From: Streptomyces mangrovisoli
GTDB lineage: Bacteria > Actinomycetota > Actinomycetes > Streptomycetales > Streptomycetaceae
NCBI RefSeq assembly: GCF_000974985.2
Contig: NZ_LAVA02000019.1
Coordinates: forward strand, 62,001-126,000
Length of the DNA: 64,000 nt
Direction: 5' to 3'
The notes beneath the pieces were generated by a model. It was not told the origin of the DNA, made no database searches, and saw nothing but the letters and a program-made list of their open reading frames with translations. A program made the translations under genes and the position numbers. This document shows, one piece after another, positions 1 through 8,921 of the stretch; the first letter of the stretch is position 1; every line of letters begins with the position of its first letter.

Positions 1-1
1 G

Positions 2-1006
2 CACCGCCGGCCCGCCAGGGTCTTCCCGGCGGCGGAGAAGCGCTACAAGCAGTACAGCCGGCTCACGGACCGGCGCGCCGAGGAGTACCTGCGCGACTGC
101 GACGCCGACGTGGTCATCGGCACCCGGCCGGGCCTCAACGTCTATCTGGCCCGCTTCGCCCCGGCCGGCGCGCTGCGCATCGCCCAGGAACACCTGACCC
201 ACGACACCCACACGGACCGGCTCCGCACCCGGCTGGCGCGGCACTACCGCACCCTGGACGCGGTGATCACCACCACCGAGGCCGACGCCGCCGTCTACCG
301 CAAGAAGATGCGCCTGCCCGGCGTCCGCGTCCTGGCCATCCCCAACAGCGTCCCCGACCCCGGACCGGCGCCCGCGCAGGAGCGGCCGCCGGTGATCGCC
401 GCCGCGGGCCGGCTGGTGCGGGCCAAGCGGTTCGACCTGCTCATCGACGCCTTCACCGACGTCGCCGCGAAGTTCCCCGACTGGTCGCTGCGCATCTACG
501 GCGCGGGCAACGACAAGCAGCGGCTCCAGGACCTCATCGACGAGCAGGGTCTCGGCGAGCGGGCGCGGCTGATGGGTGCCGTCTCCCCGATCGAGGCCGA
601 GTTCCACCAGGCGTCCGTCGTCGCCTCCGCCTCCGACGCCGAGTCCTTCGGCATGACGCTGGTCGAGGCCATGCGCTGCGGCACCCCGGTCGTCGCCACC
701 GACTGCCCGCTCGGCCCGGCCGAGATCGTCCACGACGGCGTCGACGGCCGACTGGTCCCCATGGGCGACCGGGACGCCCTGGCCGCCGCGCTGTGCGACC
801 TGATCGCCGACGAGCCCGTCAGACTCCGCATGGGCGAGGCGGCCCGCACCGCCGCGCGGCGCTTCGACCCCGCGCACATAGCCCGGGCCTACGACGGCCT
901 CCTCACCGAACTCTCCGCCGCCCGGGCCGCACGGCCTCGCCGACGCCTCGAAGCCGGGTGGCGCACCCTCCTCGCCCGGCCGGCCCAGAGCCTGCTGCGC
1001 CGCTGA
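2..1006 (+). CDS. GT4-family glycosyltransferase, 5' end missing
   Basis: The reading frame is open to the left edge, so the gene begins outside the window; about 334 residues are visible. The C-terminal half is a GT-B donor-binding domain: a strand-turn segment reading AAAGRLVRAKRFDLLIDAF, a short glycine motif (IYGAGNDKQRLQDLI), and the E-x7-E region ASDAESFGMTLVEAM followed by GTPVVATDCPLGPAEIV. Such enzymes transfer a sugar from an NDP-sugar to a cytoplasmic acceptor, often for glycans, teichoic acids or glycolipids. The acceptor cannot be told from sequence. The next gene is a polytopic GT-C-like protein, so the pair may act on the same envelope glycan (inference). Confidence 0.85.
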   Translation, partial: HRRPARVFPAAEKRYKQYSRLTDRRAEEYLRDCDADVVIGTRPGLNVYLARFAPAGALRIAQEHLTHDTHTDRLRTRLARHYRTLDAVITTTEADAAVYRKKMRLPGVRVLAIPNSVPDPGPAPAQERPPVIAAAGRLVRAKRFDLLIDAFTDVAAKFPDWSLRIYGAGNDKQRLQDLIDEQGLGERARLMGAVSPIEAEFHQASVVASASDAESFGMTLVEAMRCGTPVVATDCPLGPAEIVHDGVDGRLVPMGDRDALAAALCDLIADEPVRLRMGEAARTAARRFDPAHIARAYDGLLTELSAARAARPRRRLEAGWRTLLARPAQSLLRR

Positions 1007-1087
1007 CCGGGTCCCGCACCCGCCCCGGGCACAGGCCGCCCGGGGCCCCGCGCCGGCCCGACCGCACCAGAACAGAAACGGACCCGC

Positions 1088-1225
1088 ATGAGCACCATCG
1101 CCGTCCGCCGGACCGCCGCAACCGCGCCCGACCAGCCCTCCACGACCGCCGCGACCGCGCTCGACCAACCCTCCGCGCCCACCCCGACCACTCCGACCAC
1201 TCCGACCACGGTGCGTGCGGTATGA
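1088..1225 (+). CDS. possible 45-aa ORF overlapping the next start (ATGA)
   Basis: A short frame begins ATG at 1088 and stops at 1223-1225, sharing an ATGA overlap with the ATG of the following membrane protein. The product would be rich in Ala, Thr and Pro, ending in a PTPTTPTTPTT stretch, with no recognisable domain. No good ribosome-binding site is visible ahead of it. It could be a real peptide, a translational-coupling leader for the downstream gene, or chance. It is listed because the exact four-base overlap is the arrangement usually seen between genuine coupled genes. Confidence 0.3.
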   Translation: MSTIAVRRTAATAPDQPSTTAATALDQPSAPTPTTPTTPTTVRAV

Positions 1226-2703
1226 CCATCGCACCCACCCGCATCCCGCCCGGCCTCCTCGCCCCGCACCCGGCGACCCGCCGGGTGCCCTGGCCGGAGC
1301 TGGTCGCCATCGCCTACGCGGTGGTCCAACTCGCCCTGGTGGTACCGCATCTGGGCCTGGGATGGGACGAGACGGTGTTCGTCTCCCAGGTCGACCCGCG
1401 CACCCCCGCCGCCTACTTCAGCGCCCCGCGCTCGCGCGGCATCAGCTTCCTCGTGGCGCCCGTGCTCGCGGTGACCGGCAGCACCACCGCGCTGCGGGTC
1501 GCGCTCGCGCTGCTGTCCGCCGGGGCGCTGTACGCCGCCTACCGCGTCTGGCGCCCGCTGATCGGCCCCGGACGCACCGCCCTCGCGTCCCTGCTCTTCG
1601 CCGGCCTGTGGACCTCGCTCCTCTACGGCCCGCAGGCCATGCCGAACCTGTGGGTGGCCCTGTCCTCGGTGGCGGCGGCCGGCTGGTTCCTGCGCGCCAT
1701 GCGCCCGCGAGCGCCGCGGGGGACCCTGATCGCCCTGGGCGCGACGGTCGCCGCGGCCACCTCCTTCCGCCTCTCCGACGGCGTCTGGCTCGCCCTGCCG
1801 CTGCTGGCCTCCTGCGCGGCCGTACGAAGGTGGCGGCGCCCGGCGCCCCTGCTCGCGATCGTCGCGGGGCTGGCCCTGGGCGGCGCGGAGTGGGTCGTGG
1901 AGGCCTACGCGCGCTGGGGCGGGGTCGGCAACCGACTGGCGGTCTCCAGCGCCACCCAGGGCGGCATGGGCGCGCAGTGGGCGGTCGGCATGGCCTGGCG
2001 CAGCCTCGACGGCCCGCTGCTCTGCCGACCCTGCCGGGTGGGGCTGGCCCATCCCGAACTCACCCTGTGGTGGCTCGCGTTGCCGGTGCTCGTCCTGGCC
2101 GCCTGCCTGCTGGCCCTGCGCACCCGACGCCGCTCGATCATCTGGCTGCCCGCGCTGTGCGGCGCCGCGCTGAGCGTGCCGTACCTGCTGCTCATCGGGT
2201 ACTCCGCGCCGCGTTTCCTGCTGCCCGCGTACGCCCTGCTCGCGCTGCCCCTCGCCACGCAGGCCGCCGACACCTACCAGTCCCTGCACCGGCCCCGGGC
2301 CCGCTTCCTCCTCGCCGCGGCGGCGGTCGTCCTGCTCGCCCTGCATCTGGCGGGGCAGTACCGCGTCCTCGTACACAACGAGGCCGACGCCCGTGCCACC
2401 ACCGGCGCCTACCGCAGCGCCGCGCACGGCCTGCGCCGTCTCGGGCTCACCCCGCCCTGCCTGGTGACCGGCGCGCACGCGCCGCCGGTCGGTTACTACG
2501 CGGGGTGCGCCTCGGCCAACGTCTCGGGCAACAACCGCAACATCACCGCGCAGGCGCTGCTGCGCCGGGCCGCGCACGACCCCACCGCGGCCCTCACGGC
2601 GAAGGACTCCGGCCCGCCGCGCTACGCACGCGACTGGACCCCGCACCCGCTGCCGGGCACCGGGCTCACCGCGTACGTGCGATCCTCGTCCTCCACCCCG
2701 TAG
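1222..2703 (+). CDS. polytopic GT-C-like membrane glycosyltransferase
   Basis: 493-aa integral membrane protein with about ten hydrophobic segments. The first periplasmic loop carries an acidic pair in GWDETVF, the position where GT-C enzymes (ArnT/PMT-like, using polyprenyl-phosphate sugars) place their catalytic Asp/Glu. The soluble C-terminal tail after about residue 390 would be extracytoplasmic. I chose the ATG at 1222; the same frame runs open upstream into the GT4 gene without coding character. It lies 215 bp after the GT4 glycosyltransferase on the same strand and likely works with it on a surface glycan (inference). The family assignment rests on topology and one motif only. Confidence 0.7.
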   Translation: MTIAPTRIPPGLLAPHPATRRVPWPELVAIAYAVVQLALVVPHLGLGWDETVFVSQVDPRTPAAYFSAPRSRGISFLVAPVLAVTGSTTALRVALALLSAGALYAAYRVWRPLIGPGRTALASLLFAGLWTSLLYGPQAMPNLWVALSSVAAAGWFLRAMRPRAPRGTLIALGATVAAATSFRLSDGVWLALPLLASCAAVRRWRRPAPLLAIVAGLALGGAEWVVEAYARWGGVGNRLAVSSATQGGMGAQWAVGMAWRSLDGPLLCRPCRVGLAHPELTLWWLALPVLVLAACLLALRTRRRSIIWLPALCGAALSVPYLLLIGYSAPRFLLPAYALLALPLATQAADTYQSLHRPRARFLLAAAAVVLLALHLAGQYRVLVHNEADARATTGAYRSAAHGLRRLGLTPPCLVTGAHAPPVGYYAGCASANVSGNNRNITAQALLRRAAHDPTAALTAKDSGPPRYARDWTPHPLPGTGLTAYVRSSSSTP

Positions 2704-2728
2704 GCGCGCACCCACGGAGCCGGGGAGA

Positions 2729-3931
2729 GTGAGCAGGCCCGCGAGCGAAGAGCAGCACCCGCCGAGACGATGGCTGTGGCCCCTGTACGCGGCGGGGTTC
2801 ACCACGGCGTTCGGCGCGCACGGCGTCGCCGCCAGCCTCGGCGGCGACGCGGCGGGCGCCGTGACGTCCCTGCTCGTGCTCGGCGGGCTGCTCGCGCTGT
2901 ACGACGGTGCGGAGGTGCTGCTCAAGCCGGTCTTCGGTGCGCTGTCCGACCGCGTCGGCGCCCGCCCGGTGCTGCTCGGCGGGCTCGCCGCCTTCGCCGT
3001 CGCGTCCGCGCTGTACGTCCTGGTGGACGCGCCCGCCCTGCTGTGGGCCGCGCGGCTCGGCCAGGGCGCCGCGGCCTCGGCCTTCTCGCCTTCCGCCGCC
3101 GCGCTCGTCGCCCGGCTCTCCCCGACGGCGCGGCAGGGCCGCTCGTACGGCCGCTACGGCTTCTGGAAGTCGCTGGGGTACACCCTGGGCCCGCTGCTCG
3201 GCGGCCTCCTGGTCCGGGCGGGCGGCCTGCGGCTGCTGTTCGGCGTCCTCGCCGTGCTGGGCGCCGCCGTCGCCGTATGGGCCGCGCTCGCGGTGCCCGT
3301 CGTACCCCCGCTGCCGAGGGCCCGGCAGACGGTGCTCGACCTGGCCCGGCAACTGGCCGACCGCGCCTTCCTCGTCCCGGTGGGCGCGCTCACGGCGGCG
3401 ACCGCGGCGCTGTCGGCCGGGGTCGGCTTCCTGCCGGTGTCGGGCCGGGCCGCCGGGCTGGGCCCGGTCGCCACGGGGGCGGCGGTGTCCCTGCTCGCCG
3501 CCTGCGGCGCCCTGGTCCAGCCGCGCGCCGGACGCGCGCTGGACGCCGGACGGCTCTCCGCGCGCACCGGCCTGGTCGCGGGCCTGCTCGTCACGGGCGC
3601 GGGGCTGTCCTGCGCGATGCTGCCCGGACTGCCCGGCATCCTCTCCGCGGCCCCGCTGATCGGCGTCGGCACGGGGCTGGTCACCCCCCTGGGCTTCGCC
3701 GCGCTGGCCGCGTCGACCTCGGCGGACCGCCTGGGCCGCACCATGGGCTGTGCCGAGCTGGGGCGCGAACTCGGCGACGCGGGCGGCCCGTTGGTGGTCG
3801 CCTCGGCGGCCGCCCTCGCCTCGCTCCCCTACGGCTTCGGCGCGCTCGCGGCCCTGATCTGGGCGACGGCGGCGGTCGGTTCGCTGCCCGCCCGCACGAC
3901 GGCGGTGCCGCCGCACGACGGGCCACCCTGA
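2729..3931 (+). CDS. MFS transporter
   Basis: 400-aa major facilitator with about twelve membrane helices. The loop 2-3 signature is LSDRVGARPVLLGG, and the helix-5-like segment has GFWKSLGYTLGPLLGG, the G-x8-G-P pattern of drug/H+ antiporters. The start is GTG at 2729 with a GGGGAGA Shine-Dalgarno-like run just ahead, 25 bp after the preceding gene. It is probably an exporter; the substrate is unknown. It may be cotranscribed with the upstream membrane protein, but nothing ties it functionally to glycan synthesis. Confidence 0.85.
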   Translation: MSRPASEEQHPPRRWLWPLYAAGFTTAFGAHGVAASLGGDAAGAVTSLLVLGGLLALYDGAEVLLKPVFGALSDRVGARPVLLGGLAAFAVASALYVLVDAPALLWAARLGQGAAASAFSPSAAALVARLSPTARQGRSYGRYGFWKSLGYTLGPLLGGLLVRAGGLRLLFGVLAVLGAAVAVWAALAVPVVPPLPRARQTVLDLARQLADRAFLVPVGALTAATAALSAGVGFLPVSGRAAGLGPVATGAAVSLLAACGALVQPRAGRALDAGRLSARTGLVAGLLVTGAGLSCAMLPGLPGILSAAPLIGVGTGLVTPLGFAALAASTSADRLGRTMGCAELGRELGDAGGPLVVASAAALASLPYGFGALAALIWATAAVGSLPARTTAVPPHDGPP

Positions 3932-4038
3932 CCGGCCCCGCCCCCGGGATGTCGAACCCCGCCGACCGGAAGTGGCGGGTCACTATCGTGGGCGGGCGGC
4001 CGGTTCCGGCGCGGCGGGGCAGCCAGGAGCGAGCGGGC

Positions 4039-5316
4039 ATGGGCGAGGCATCGACCGGGGCCGGGGTGCCGGACGAGCTGGAGCGCCGGCTCGGGGTCTC
4101 CGACGCGGTGCTGGTCGGCCTCGGGTCGATGATCGGCGCCGGGATCTTCGCCGCGCTGGCCCCGGCGGCCCGCGCGGCCGGATCGGGGCTGCTGCCCGCC
4201 CTCGCCGCGGCGGCGGTCGTGGCGTACTGCAACGCCACCTCCTCGGCGCGCCTCGCCGCCCGGTATCCGGCGTCGGGCGGCACGTACGTCTACGGACGTG
4301 AGCGACTGGGCGCGTTCTGGGGATTTCTGGCGGGCTGGGGCTTCGTGGTCGGCAAGACCGCCTCGTGCGCGGCCATGGCGCTCACCGTGGGCGCGTACGT
4401 CTGGCCCGGCCGGGAACACGCCGTCGCGGTCGCGGCGACGGTGGCGCTCACCGCGGTCACCTGCGCGGGCGTACGGAAGTCGGCGTGGCTGACCCGGGCG
4501 ATCGTCGCCGTCGTGCTCGCGGTCCTCGCCGCGGTCGTGGTCGCCTCCCTCACCTCCGGCGCCGCCGACGCCGACCGGCTCGGCATCGGCCCGGACGTCA
4601 CGGCGGGCGGCGTGCTCGAAGCGGGAGGTCTGCTGTTCTTCGCCTTCGCCGGATACGCGCGGATCGCCACACTCGGCGAGGAGGTGCGCGACCCGGCCCG
4701 GACCATCCCCCGCGCCATCCCGATCGCGCTGGGCATCGCCCTCGCCGTCTACACGCTGGTCGCGGTCTCGGCGCTCGTGGTCCTCGGTCCCGGCCGCCTC
4801 GCCGAGGCGTCCGCCCCGCTGACCGCCACCGTACGGGCGGCCGGTGCCGGATGGCTGTCCCCGGTGGTCCGCACGGGGGCGGCCGTGGCGGCGCTGGGCT
4901 CGCTGCTCACGCTCGTCCTGGGCGTCTCGCGCACCACGCTGGCCATGGCCCGCGACCACCACCTCCCGCACGCCCTGGCGGCCGTCCACCCCCGGTCGAA
5001 GGTGCCGCAGCGCGCCCAACTGGCGGTCGGGGCGGTCGTCGCCGTCCTCGCGGGGGTGGCGGACGTGCGCGGCGCGATCGGTTTCTCGTCCTTCGGCGTG
5101 CTCGCCTACTACGCCGTCGCCAACGCCTCCGCATGGACCCTCACCGAGCGGGAGGGACGCCCGCCGCGGATCGTTCCGGCCGCCGGTCTGGCGGGCTGCC
5201 TCCTGCTCGCGTTCTCGCTGCCGCTCGCCTCGACGGTCGCCGGCGCGGCCGTACTGGCCGCGGGCGCCTGTGCGTACGGCGTCCGCCACGCGCTCACGGG
5301 CCGATCGGCCGGGTGA
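4039..5316 (+). CDS. APC-family amino acid permease
   Basis: 425 aa, about twelve membrane segments. The N-terminal helix 1 region reads GVSDAVLVGLGSMIGAGIF, the G-S-x-I-G-A-G-I-F substrate-binding motif of the amino acid-polyamine-organocation superfamily. The helix 6 region contains LFFAFAGYARIATLGEEV, also typical. The ATG at 4039 is preceded by AGGAGC at suitable spacing; an in-frame upstream ATG at 3949 lacks a ribosome site. Substrate unknown, probably an amino acid or amine. The gene is followed by a stem-loop and a convergent small gene, so it ends its transcription unit. Confidence 0.85.
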   Translation: MGEASTGAGVPDELERRLGVSDAVLVGLGSMIGAGIFAALAPAARAAGSGLLPALAAAAVVAYCNATSSARLAARYPASGGTYVYGRERLGAFWGFLAGWGFVVGKTASCAAMALTVGAYVWPGREHAVAVAATVALTAVTCAGVRKSAWLTRAIVAVVLAVLAAVVVASLTSGAADADRLGIGPDVTAGGVLEAGGLLFFAFAGYARIATLGEEVRDPARTIPRAIPIALGIALAVYTLVAVSALVVLGPGRLAEASAPLTATVRAAGAGWLSPVVRTGAAVAALGSLLTLVLGVSRTTLAMARDHHLPHALAAVHPRSKVPQRAQLAVGAVVAVLAGVADVRGAIGFSSFGVLAYYAVANASAWTLTEREGRPPRIVPAAGLAGCLLLAFSLPLASTVAGAAVLAAGACAYGVRHALTGRSAG

Positions 5317-5364
5317 CGGCGAGGTCCGCGACCGTCCGTGCCGAACGACCCCGCCTGCGCCGCA

Positions 5365-5390
5365 GTCGTACAGCGCTACGGCGCTACGAC
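5365..5390. terminator. stem-loop between convergent genes
   Basis: GTCGTA...TACGAC arms extended by GCGC/GCGC with a two-base bulge lie between the rightward permease end and the leftward small gene end. This is the expected place for a bidirectional terminator. There is no U-tract, as is usual in Streptomyces. Confidence 0.5.
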
Positions 5391-5408
5391 TTCGCGGCAC
5401 CGCGGCGG

Positions 5409-5654
5409 TTACGCGGCCAGCGTCTCCGGCCGGCGCGCGAACGCGGCCTCGCGGTCCGCGCGGAACCGCTCCAGCAGCGCGTCCGCCGCGCACAGGGCAT
5501 CCTCGGTGCTGCCCCCGCCGGTCAGCGCCCGCAGCGCGCGCTCGGCGTCTTCCAGCGCGAGGCTCGTACGGCCGGTGGGGCGCACGTCGTGCTCGATGCG
5601 CACCTCGGCGAACCGCGCCAGTGCGGCACGCAGTTCCTTCTCGGCTGGAAGCAT
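5409..5654 (-). CDS. small DUF5133-like protein
   Basis: 81-aa soluble helical protein. The start is the ATG at 5654, chosen because AGAGGAAA sits just upstream; a longer frame begins at 5690 without support. The opening MLPAEKELRAALARFAEVR and the central region rich in Ala/Leu, ending in CAADALLERFR, resemble the short DUF5133 proteins common in Streptomyces. Their function is unknown to me, though members often sit beside stress or regulatory genes. The assignment rests on remembered family pattern and is uncertain; the reading frame itself looks genuine. Confidence 0.6.
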   Translation of the reverse strand: MLPAEKELRAALARFAEVRIEHDVRPTGRTSLALEDAERALRALTGGGSTEDALCAADALLERFRADREAAFARRPETLAA

Positions 5655-5972
5655 GTCCGTTTCCTCTCCCTGGTGACACAACGCGCGCATCGCCCGAACC
5701 GTTCCCGGAACGGGTCGACACGAGTGGCCTTCCGCGGCCGCCGCACGACACCGAGCGGCGCCGGGCCCACATCCGACTGCCCCGCACCAAGGGGTCTATA
5801 CCAACAGGGACTGGTGGCAGGCTCGAGCGTGCCGCGTGTCACCCACTCGCCGTAACGACCGCAGGGCGATGCGGCCGGAGCGCGCGAGGGCGGGGACCGG
5901 TTGAGGTGGAGAGAGGGGTTGGAGGTGGAGAGGGCGGTCGAGGTGGAGAGGGCGGCCGGAGCGCCCCGGGCG
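5655..5972. other. 318-bp spacer with purine-rich direct repeat
   Basis: No gene seen. The spacer separates the leftward small gene from the end of phoU. Near its phoU side it holds three copies of GAGGTGGAGAG beginning at 5903, 5922 and 5940. The promoter of the small gene should lie at its left end. Confidence 0.5.
5903..5957. repeat. 18-19 bp purine-rich direct repeat, three copies
   Basis: GAGGTGGAGAG recurs at 5903, 5922 and 5940 with GGGGTT or GGCGGTC between copies. It lies just downstream of the phoU stop codon. No function is evident. Confidence 0.6.
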
Positions 5973-6641
5973 TCAGGCGGGCGTCTGCGCCGTCGCGTCC
6001 TCCGCGTGCTCGCCCGTCACCAGGAAGACCACCCGGCGCGCGACCGAGACGGCGTGGTCGGCGAACCGCTCGTAGTAGCGGCCGACCAGCGTGGCGTCGA
6101 CGGCCGTCTCCACGCCGTGGTGCCACCGCTCGTCCATGAGGTGGTGGAAGATCATGCGGTGCAGTTCGTCCATGCGGTCGTCGTCCTGCTCCAGTTGGAG
6201 CGCGGCGTCCGTGTCGCGGGTGAGCAGCACTTCGGCGGCCTGCGCCATGAGGCGCTCGGCGAGCTGTCCCATCTCCAGGATGGTGCGGCGCAGGTCCTGC
6301 GGGATCGCCCGGCCGGGATACCGCCGCCGGGCCACCTTCGCCACGTGCCGGGCCAGGTCGCCGCAGCGTTCGAGGTCGGAGCTCATCCGCAGGGAGGTGA
6401 CGACCACCCGCAGATCCGTGGCGACGGGCTGCTGCCGGGCCAGCAGGGCGATGGCCCGGGCCTCCAGGTCCCGCTGGAGGTCGTCTATCCGCTCGTCCGC
6501 GGCTATCACGCTCTCCGCGAGCTGGAGGTCGGCGTCCAGCAGGGCGGAGCTGGCCCGGGCCATCGCCGAGCCGGCCAGGTTCGCCATGTCGACCAGGCTG
6601 TCCGCGATCGACCTCAGTTCCTCGTTGTACGCCGTGCGCAT
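5973..6641 (-). CDS. phoU: PhoU-like phosphate signalling protein
   Basis: 222 aa, all-helical, with two PhoU repeats (about residues 8-95 and 110-200). Typical segments are the opening MRTAYNEELRSIADSLVDMA, VIAADERIDDLQRDLEARA, a central MSSDLERCGDLARHVAKVARR, and RYYERFADHAVSVARRVVFL near the end. The E/D-x3-D-type acidic positions that bind metal clusters are present. PhoU proteins link the Pst phosphate transporter to the PhoR/PhoP two-component system. Start ATG 6641 follows a G-rich ribosome site. No pst or phoRP genes are adjacent, so this may be a paralogue or separately placed copy. Confidence 0.88.
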   Translation of the reverse strand: MRTAYNEELRSIADSLVDMANLAGSAMARASSALLDADLQLAESVIAADERIDDLQRDLEARAIALLARQQPVATDLRVVVTSLRMSSDLERCGDLARHVAKVARRRYPGRAIPQDLRRTILEMGQLAERLMAQAAEVLLTRDTDAALQLEQDDDRMDELHRMIFHHLMDERWHHGVETAVDATLVGRYYERFADHAVSVARRVVFLVTGEHAEDATAQTPA

Positions 6642-6760
6642 CGAGTTCCCCCCGCCCCTTTCCGTGCCGGACCCGCCGGCGGTGATCCTTTCGCGTCCCG
6701 TCCGGGGCGGTGCCCGGCCGGGATCTCGTGAGTATGCCCCGGGCACTCCGTGGCACACCA

Positions 6761-7984
6761 TCACCTGGTGCGATCGGCGTCGGCCGGCACCGCCGGACCA
6801 CGACCCCCGTCACCGGCCGCCGGCCCGGGTGCGCCGCCGCGGGAACCCGGCACCGCCGGTTCCGGCAGACCGCGGAAGGCCAGCGCGCTCAGCAGCGGCA
6901 TCAGCGCGAGCGGCGCGAGGGCGGTCCGCAAGGAGGTGGCGTCGGCGAGCGTGCCGATGACGGGGGCCGCCAGGCCGCCCACGCTGACGGTCAGGCCGAG
7001 GGTGATCCCGCTCGCCGTGCCGATCCGCGAGGGCAGATAGTCCTGGCCGAGCGTGACCTGCAGGGAGAAGGGCACGTACAGCCCGGCCGAGGTGAGCGCC
7101 ACCGCCGGGTAGAGGCCCGGACCCGGCACCCACACCACGGCCGCGACCCCCGCGGCCGCGACGGCGTACGCCCAGCGGCAGACCCGCACCCGGTTCCAGC
7201 GGCCCGCCAGCGACCCGCCCAGCACGGAGCCGACCGCGCCGCCGAGGTACAGCACGGTCAGGGCGGTGGTGCCGGAGGCGGTGCCGCCGCCCGTGCGCTG
7301 GCGGGCGTACAGCGAGATGAAGGTGGACAGCCCGACGAACGCGACCGAGCGGCACACCACGGCGAGGGACAGCCGTACGAAGGAGGTCACGTCGTCGGGG
7401 CCGGTCGACCGCGCCATGCCCGCGCCCGTGGCCTGCTGCCGGGTCACGGCGCGCGTCGCGGGCAGACAGAGTGCCGCGCCGACGAGGGCGGGCAGCCCGA
7501 GGAGCGGTGTCCAGCGCAGTCCGCCGGGCGCGACGACCGCGGCGACCATGAGCGGGGCCAGCGCGAAGCCGATGTTGCCGCCGGTGGAGAACACACTCAT
7601 CGCGCTGTGGCTGCCCCGGCTGGCGAGCCGCGCCACGCGAGCGGACTCGGGGTGGTACGCGGCCACGCCGAGCCCGGCCGTCGCGGCGCAGGCGAGGGTG
7701 ACGCCGTAGGAGTCGCTCAGGCCGCTCAGCGCGATGCCCGCGCCGCCGAGCAGGGTGCTGACCGGCAGCAGCCACGGCAGTGGCCGGCGGTCGGTGAGCA
7801 GACCGAACACGGGCTGCGCCACCGAAGACAGCACGGAGACGGCGAGCACGATCCCCGAGGCGAGGGCGTAGGTGTAGGCGCGCTCGGCGACGAAGAACGG
7901 CACCAGAGCCGCGACGGCGCCCTGGTAGACGTCGACGCAGGCGTGGCCGACGGAGAGCAGGGCGATCGATCGGTTCCTTCGCAT
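6761..7984 (-). CDS. MFS exporter, fosmidomycin-resistance (Fsr) type
   Basis: 407 aa with about twelve membrane helices. Motifs include GLLTDRRPLPWLLP in loop 2-3 and AAYHPESARVARLASRG, which matches the AxHPE signature of Fsr-like exporters. The start at ATG 7984 is 54 bp from a divergent AraC-family gene, a classic local repressor/activator-exporter pair. I infer export of a toxic small molecule controlled by the neighbour. The C-terminal tail of about 30 residues is Gly/Ala/Pro rich and probably disordered. Confidence 0.85.
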   Translation of the reverse strand: MRRNRSIALLSVGHACVDVYQGAVAALVPFFVAERAYTYALASGIVLAVSVLSSVAQPVFGLLTDRRPLPWLLPVSTLLGGAGIALSGLSDSYGVTLACAATAGLGVAAYHPESARVARLASRGSHSAMSVFSTGGNIGFALAPLMVAAVVAPGGLRWTPLLGLPALVGAALCLPATRAVTRQQATGAGMARSTGPDDVTSFVRLSLAVVCRSVAFVGLSTFISLYARQRTGGGTASGTTALTVLYLGGAVGSVLGGSLAGRWNRVRVCRWAYAVAAAGVAAVVWVPGPGLYPAVALTSAGLYVPFSLQVTLGQDYLPSRIGTASGITLGLTVSVGGLAAPVIGTLADATSLRTALAPLALMPLLSALAFRGLPEPAVPGSRGGAPGPAAGDGGRGPAVPADADRTR

Positions 7985-8038
7985 GGGGCCATCGTGCGAG
8001 CCGGGCGGCGTGTCCCGCTTTCGATAAGGTGCCAGGTG

Positions 8039-8809
8039 ATGACGGAAATCCGCCACGACCCGGTGGCCCCGACCCGCACCCAGCGGCTGGCGTCGGGCGG
8101 CGCGATCGACGCGCACCGGCACGACGACCACCAGATCGTCTACGCCGGACGCGGCGTGCTGGCCGTGACGACGCACCAGGGCACCTGGGTCGCCCCGGCC
8201 ACCCGCGCCATCTGGGTGCCCGCCGGCACCGCCCACGCGCACCGGGCGTACGGGGACCTCGAACTGCACCTGGTCGGGCTGCCCGCGGGCGAGAATCCGC
8301 TCGGTCTCGACACGCCGACCGTGCTGGCCGTCGGCCCCCTGCTGCGGGAGCTGATCATCGCCTACACGCGGCCGGCGGACCTCGTGGGCGCCCCGCCCGG
8401 CCCTCGCGGCGACGGCGGTGAGCGGGCCCGGCTGCGCGCGGTGCTGCTCGACCGGCTACGGGCCTCCCCGCAGCAGCCCCTGTACCTGCCCACCCCCACG
8501 GCACCCCTGCTGCGCGCCGTGCACGACATCCTCCGCGCGGACCCGGGCGACGACCGCACGCTCGCCGCGCTGGGGCGCGAGGTCGGGGCGAGCGACCGCA
8601 CGCTGTCGCGCCTGTTCCGCCGCGACCTCGGCATGACCTTCCCGCAGTGGCGCACGCAACTGCGTCTGCATCACGCCCTCGTCCTGCTGGCCGAGGGGAC
8701 GCCGGTGACGGCGGTGGCGCATCGGTGCGGCTGGTCGTCGGCGAGCGCGTTCATCGCGGTCTTCCGCCGCGCGTTCGGACATACCCCGGGGGCGCACCCG
8801 GGGGTGTGA
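8039..8809 (+). CDS. AraC-family regulator with cupin sensor domain
   Basis: 256 aa. Residues about 15-100 form a cupin-like domain (DAHRHDDHQIVYAGRGVLAV, then VPAGTAHAHRAYG). The C-terminal 95 residues carry two helix-turn-helix motifs (LAALGREVGASDRTLSRLF and VTAVAHRCGWSSASAFIAVF) and the usual FRRAFGHTPG ending. The architecture is like NimR-type regulators, which govern a neighbouring exporter. ATG 8039 directly follows an in-frame GTG at 8036, and either could be used. The 54-bp gap to the divergent Fsr-like gene must hold both promoters. Confidence 0.88.
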   Translation: MTEIRHDPVAPTRTQRLASGGAIDAHRHDDHQIVYAGRGVLAVTTHQGTWVAPATRAIWVPAGTAHAHRAYGDLELHLVGLPAGENPLGLDTPTVLAVGPLLRELIIAYTRPADLVGAPPGPRGDGGERARLRAVLLDRLRASPQQPLYLPTPTAPLLRAVHDILRADPGDDRTLAALGREVGASDRTLSRLFRRDLGMTFPQWRTQLRLHHALVLLAEGTPVTAVAHRCGWSSASAFIAVFRRAFGHTPGAHPGV

Positions 8810-8827
8810 GCGGCCCTTCGTCCGAGG

Positions 8828-8865
8828 ACCGGCGCGGCCGTGCCTTGTCGGCGGGCCGCGCCGGT
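8828..8865. terminator. convergent-gene terminator hairpin
   Basis: Perfect 12-bp arms (ACCGGCGCGGCC and its complement) enclose a 14-nt loop, between the end of the AraC gene and the end of the leftward membrane-protein gene. It probably terminates both. Confidence 0.65.
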
Positions 8866-8921
8866 CCCCGGGTCGCGCCGATCCTCGGGTCGCGCCGGTG
8901 CTCGGGTCGGAAGCGTCGCCG

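Noticed and set aside
889..2925. 678-aa leftward ORF
   Set aside because: Arg/Gly/Ala-rich antisense shadow of the GT-C-like gene; typical of GC-rich DNA, with no domain.
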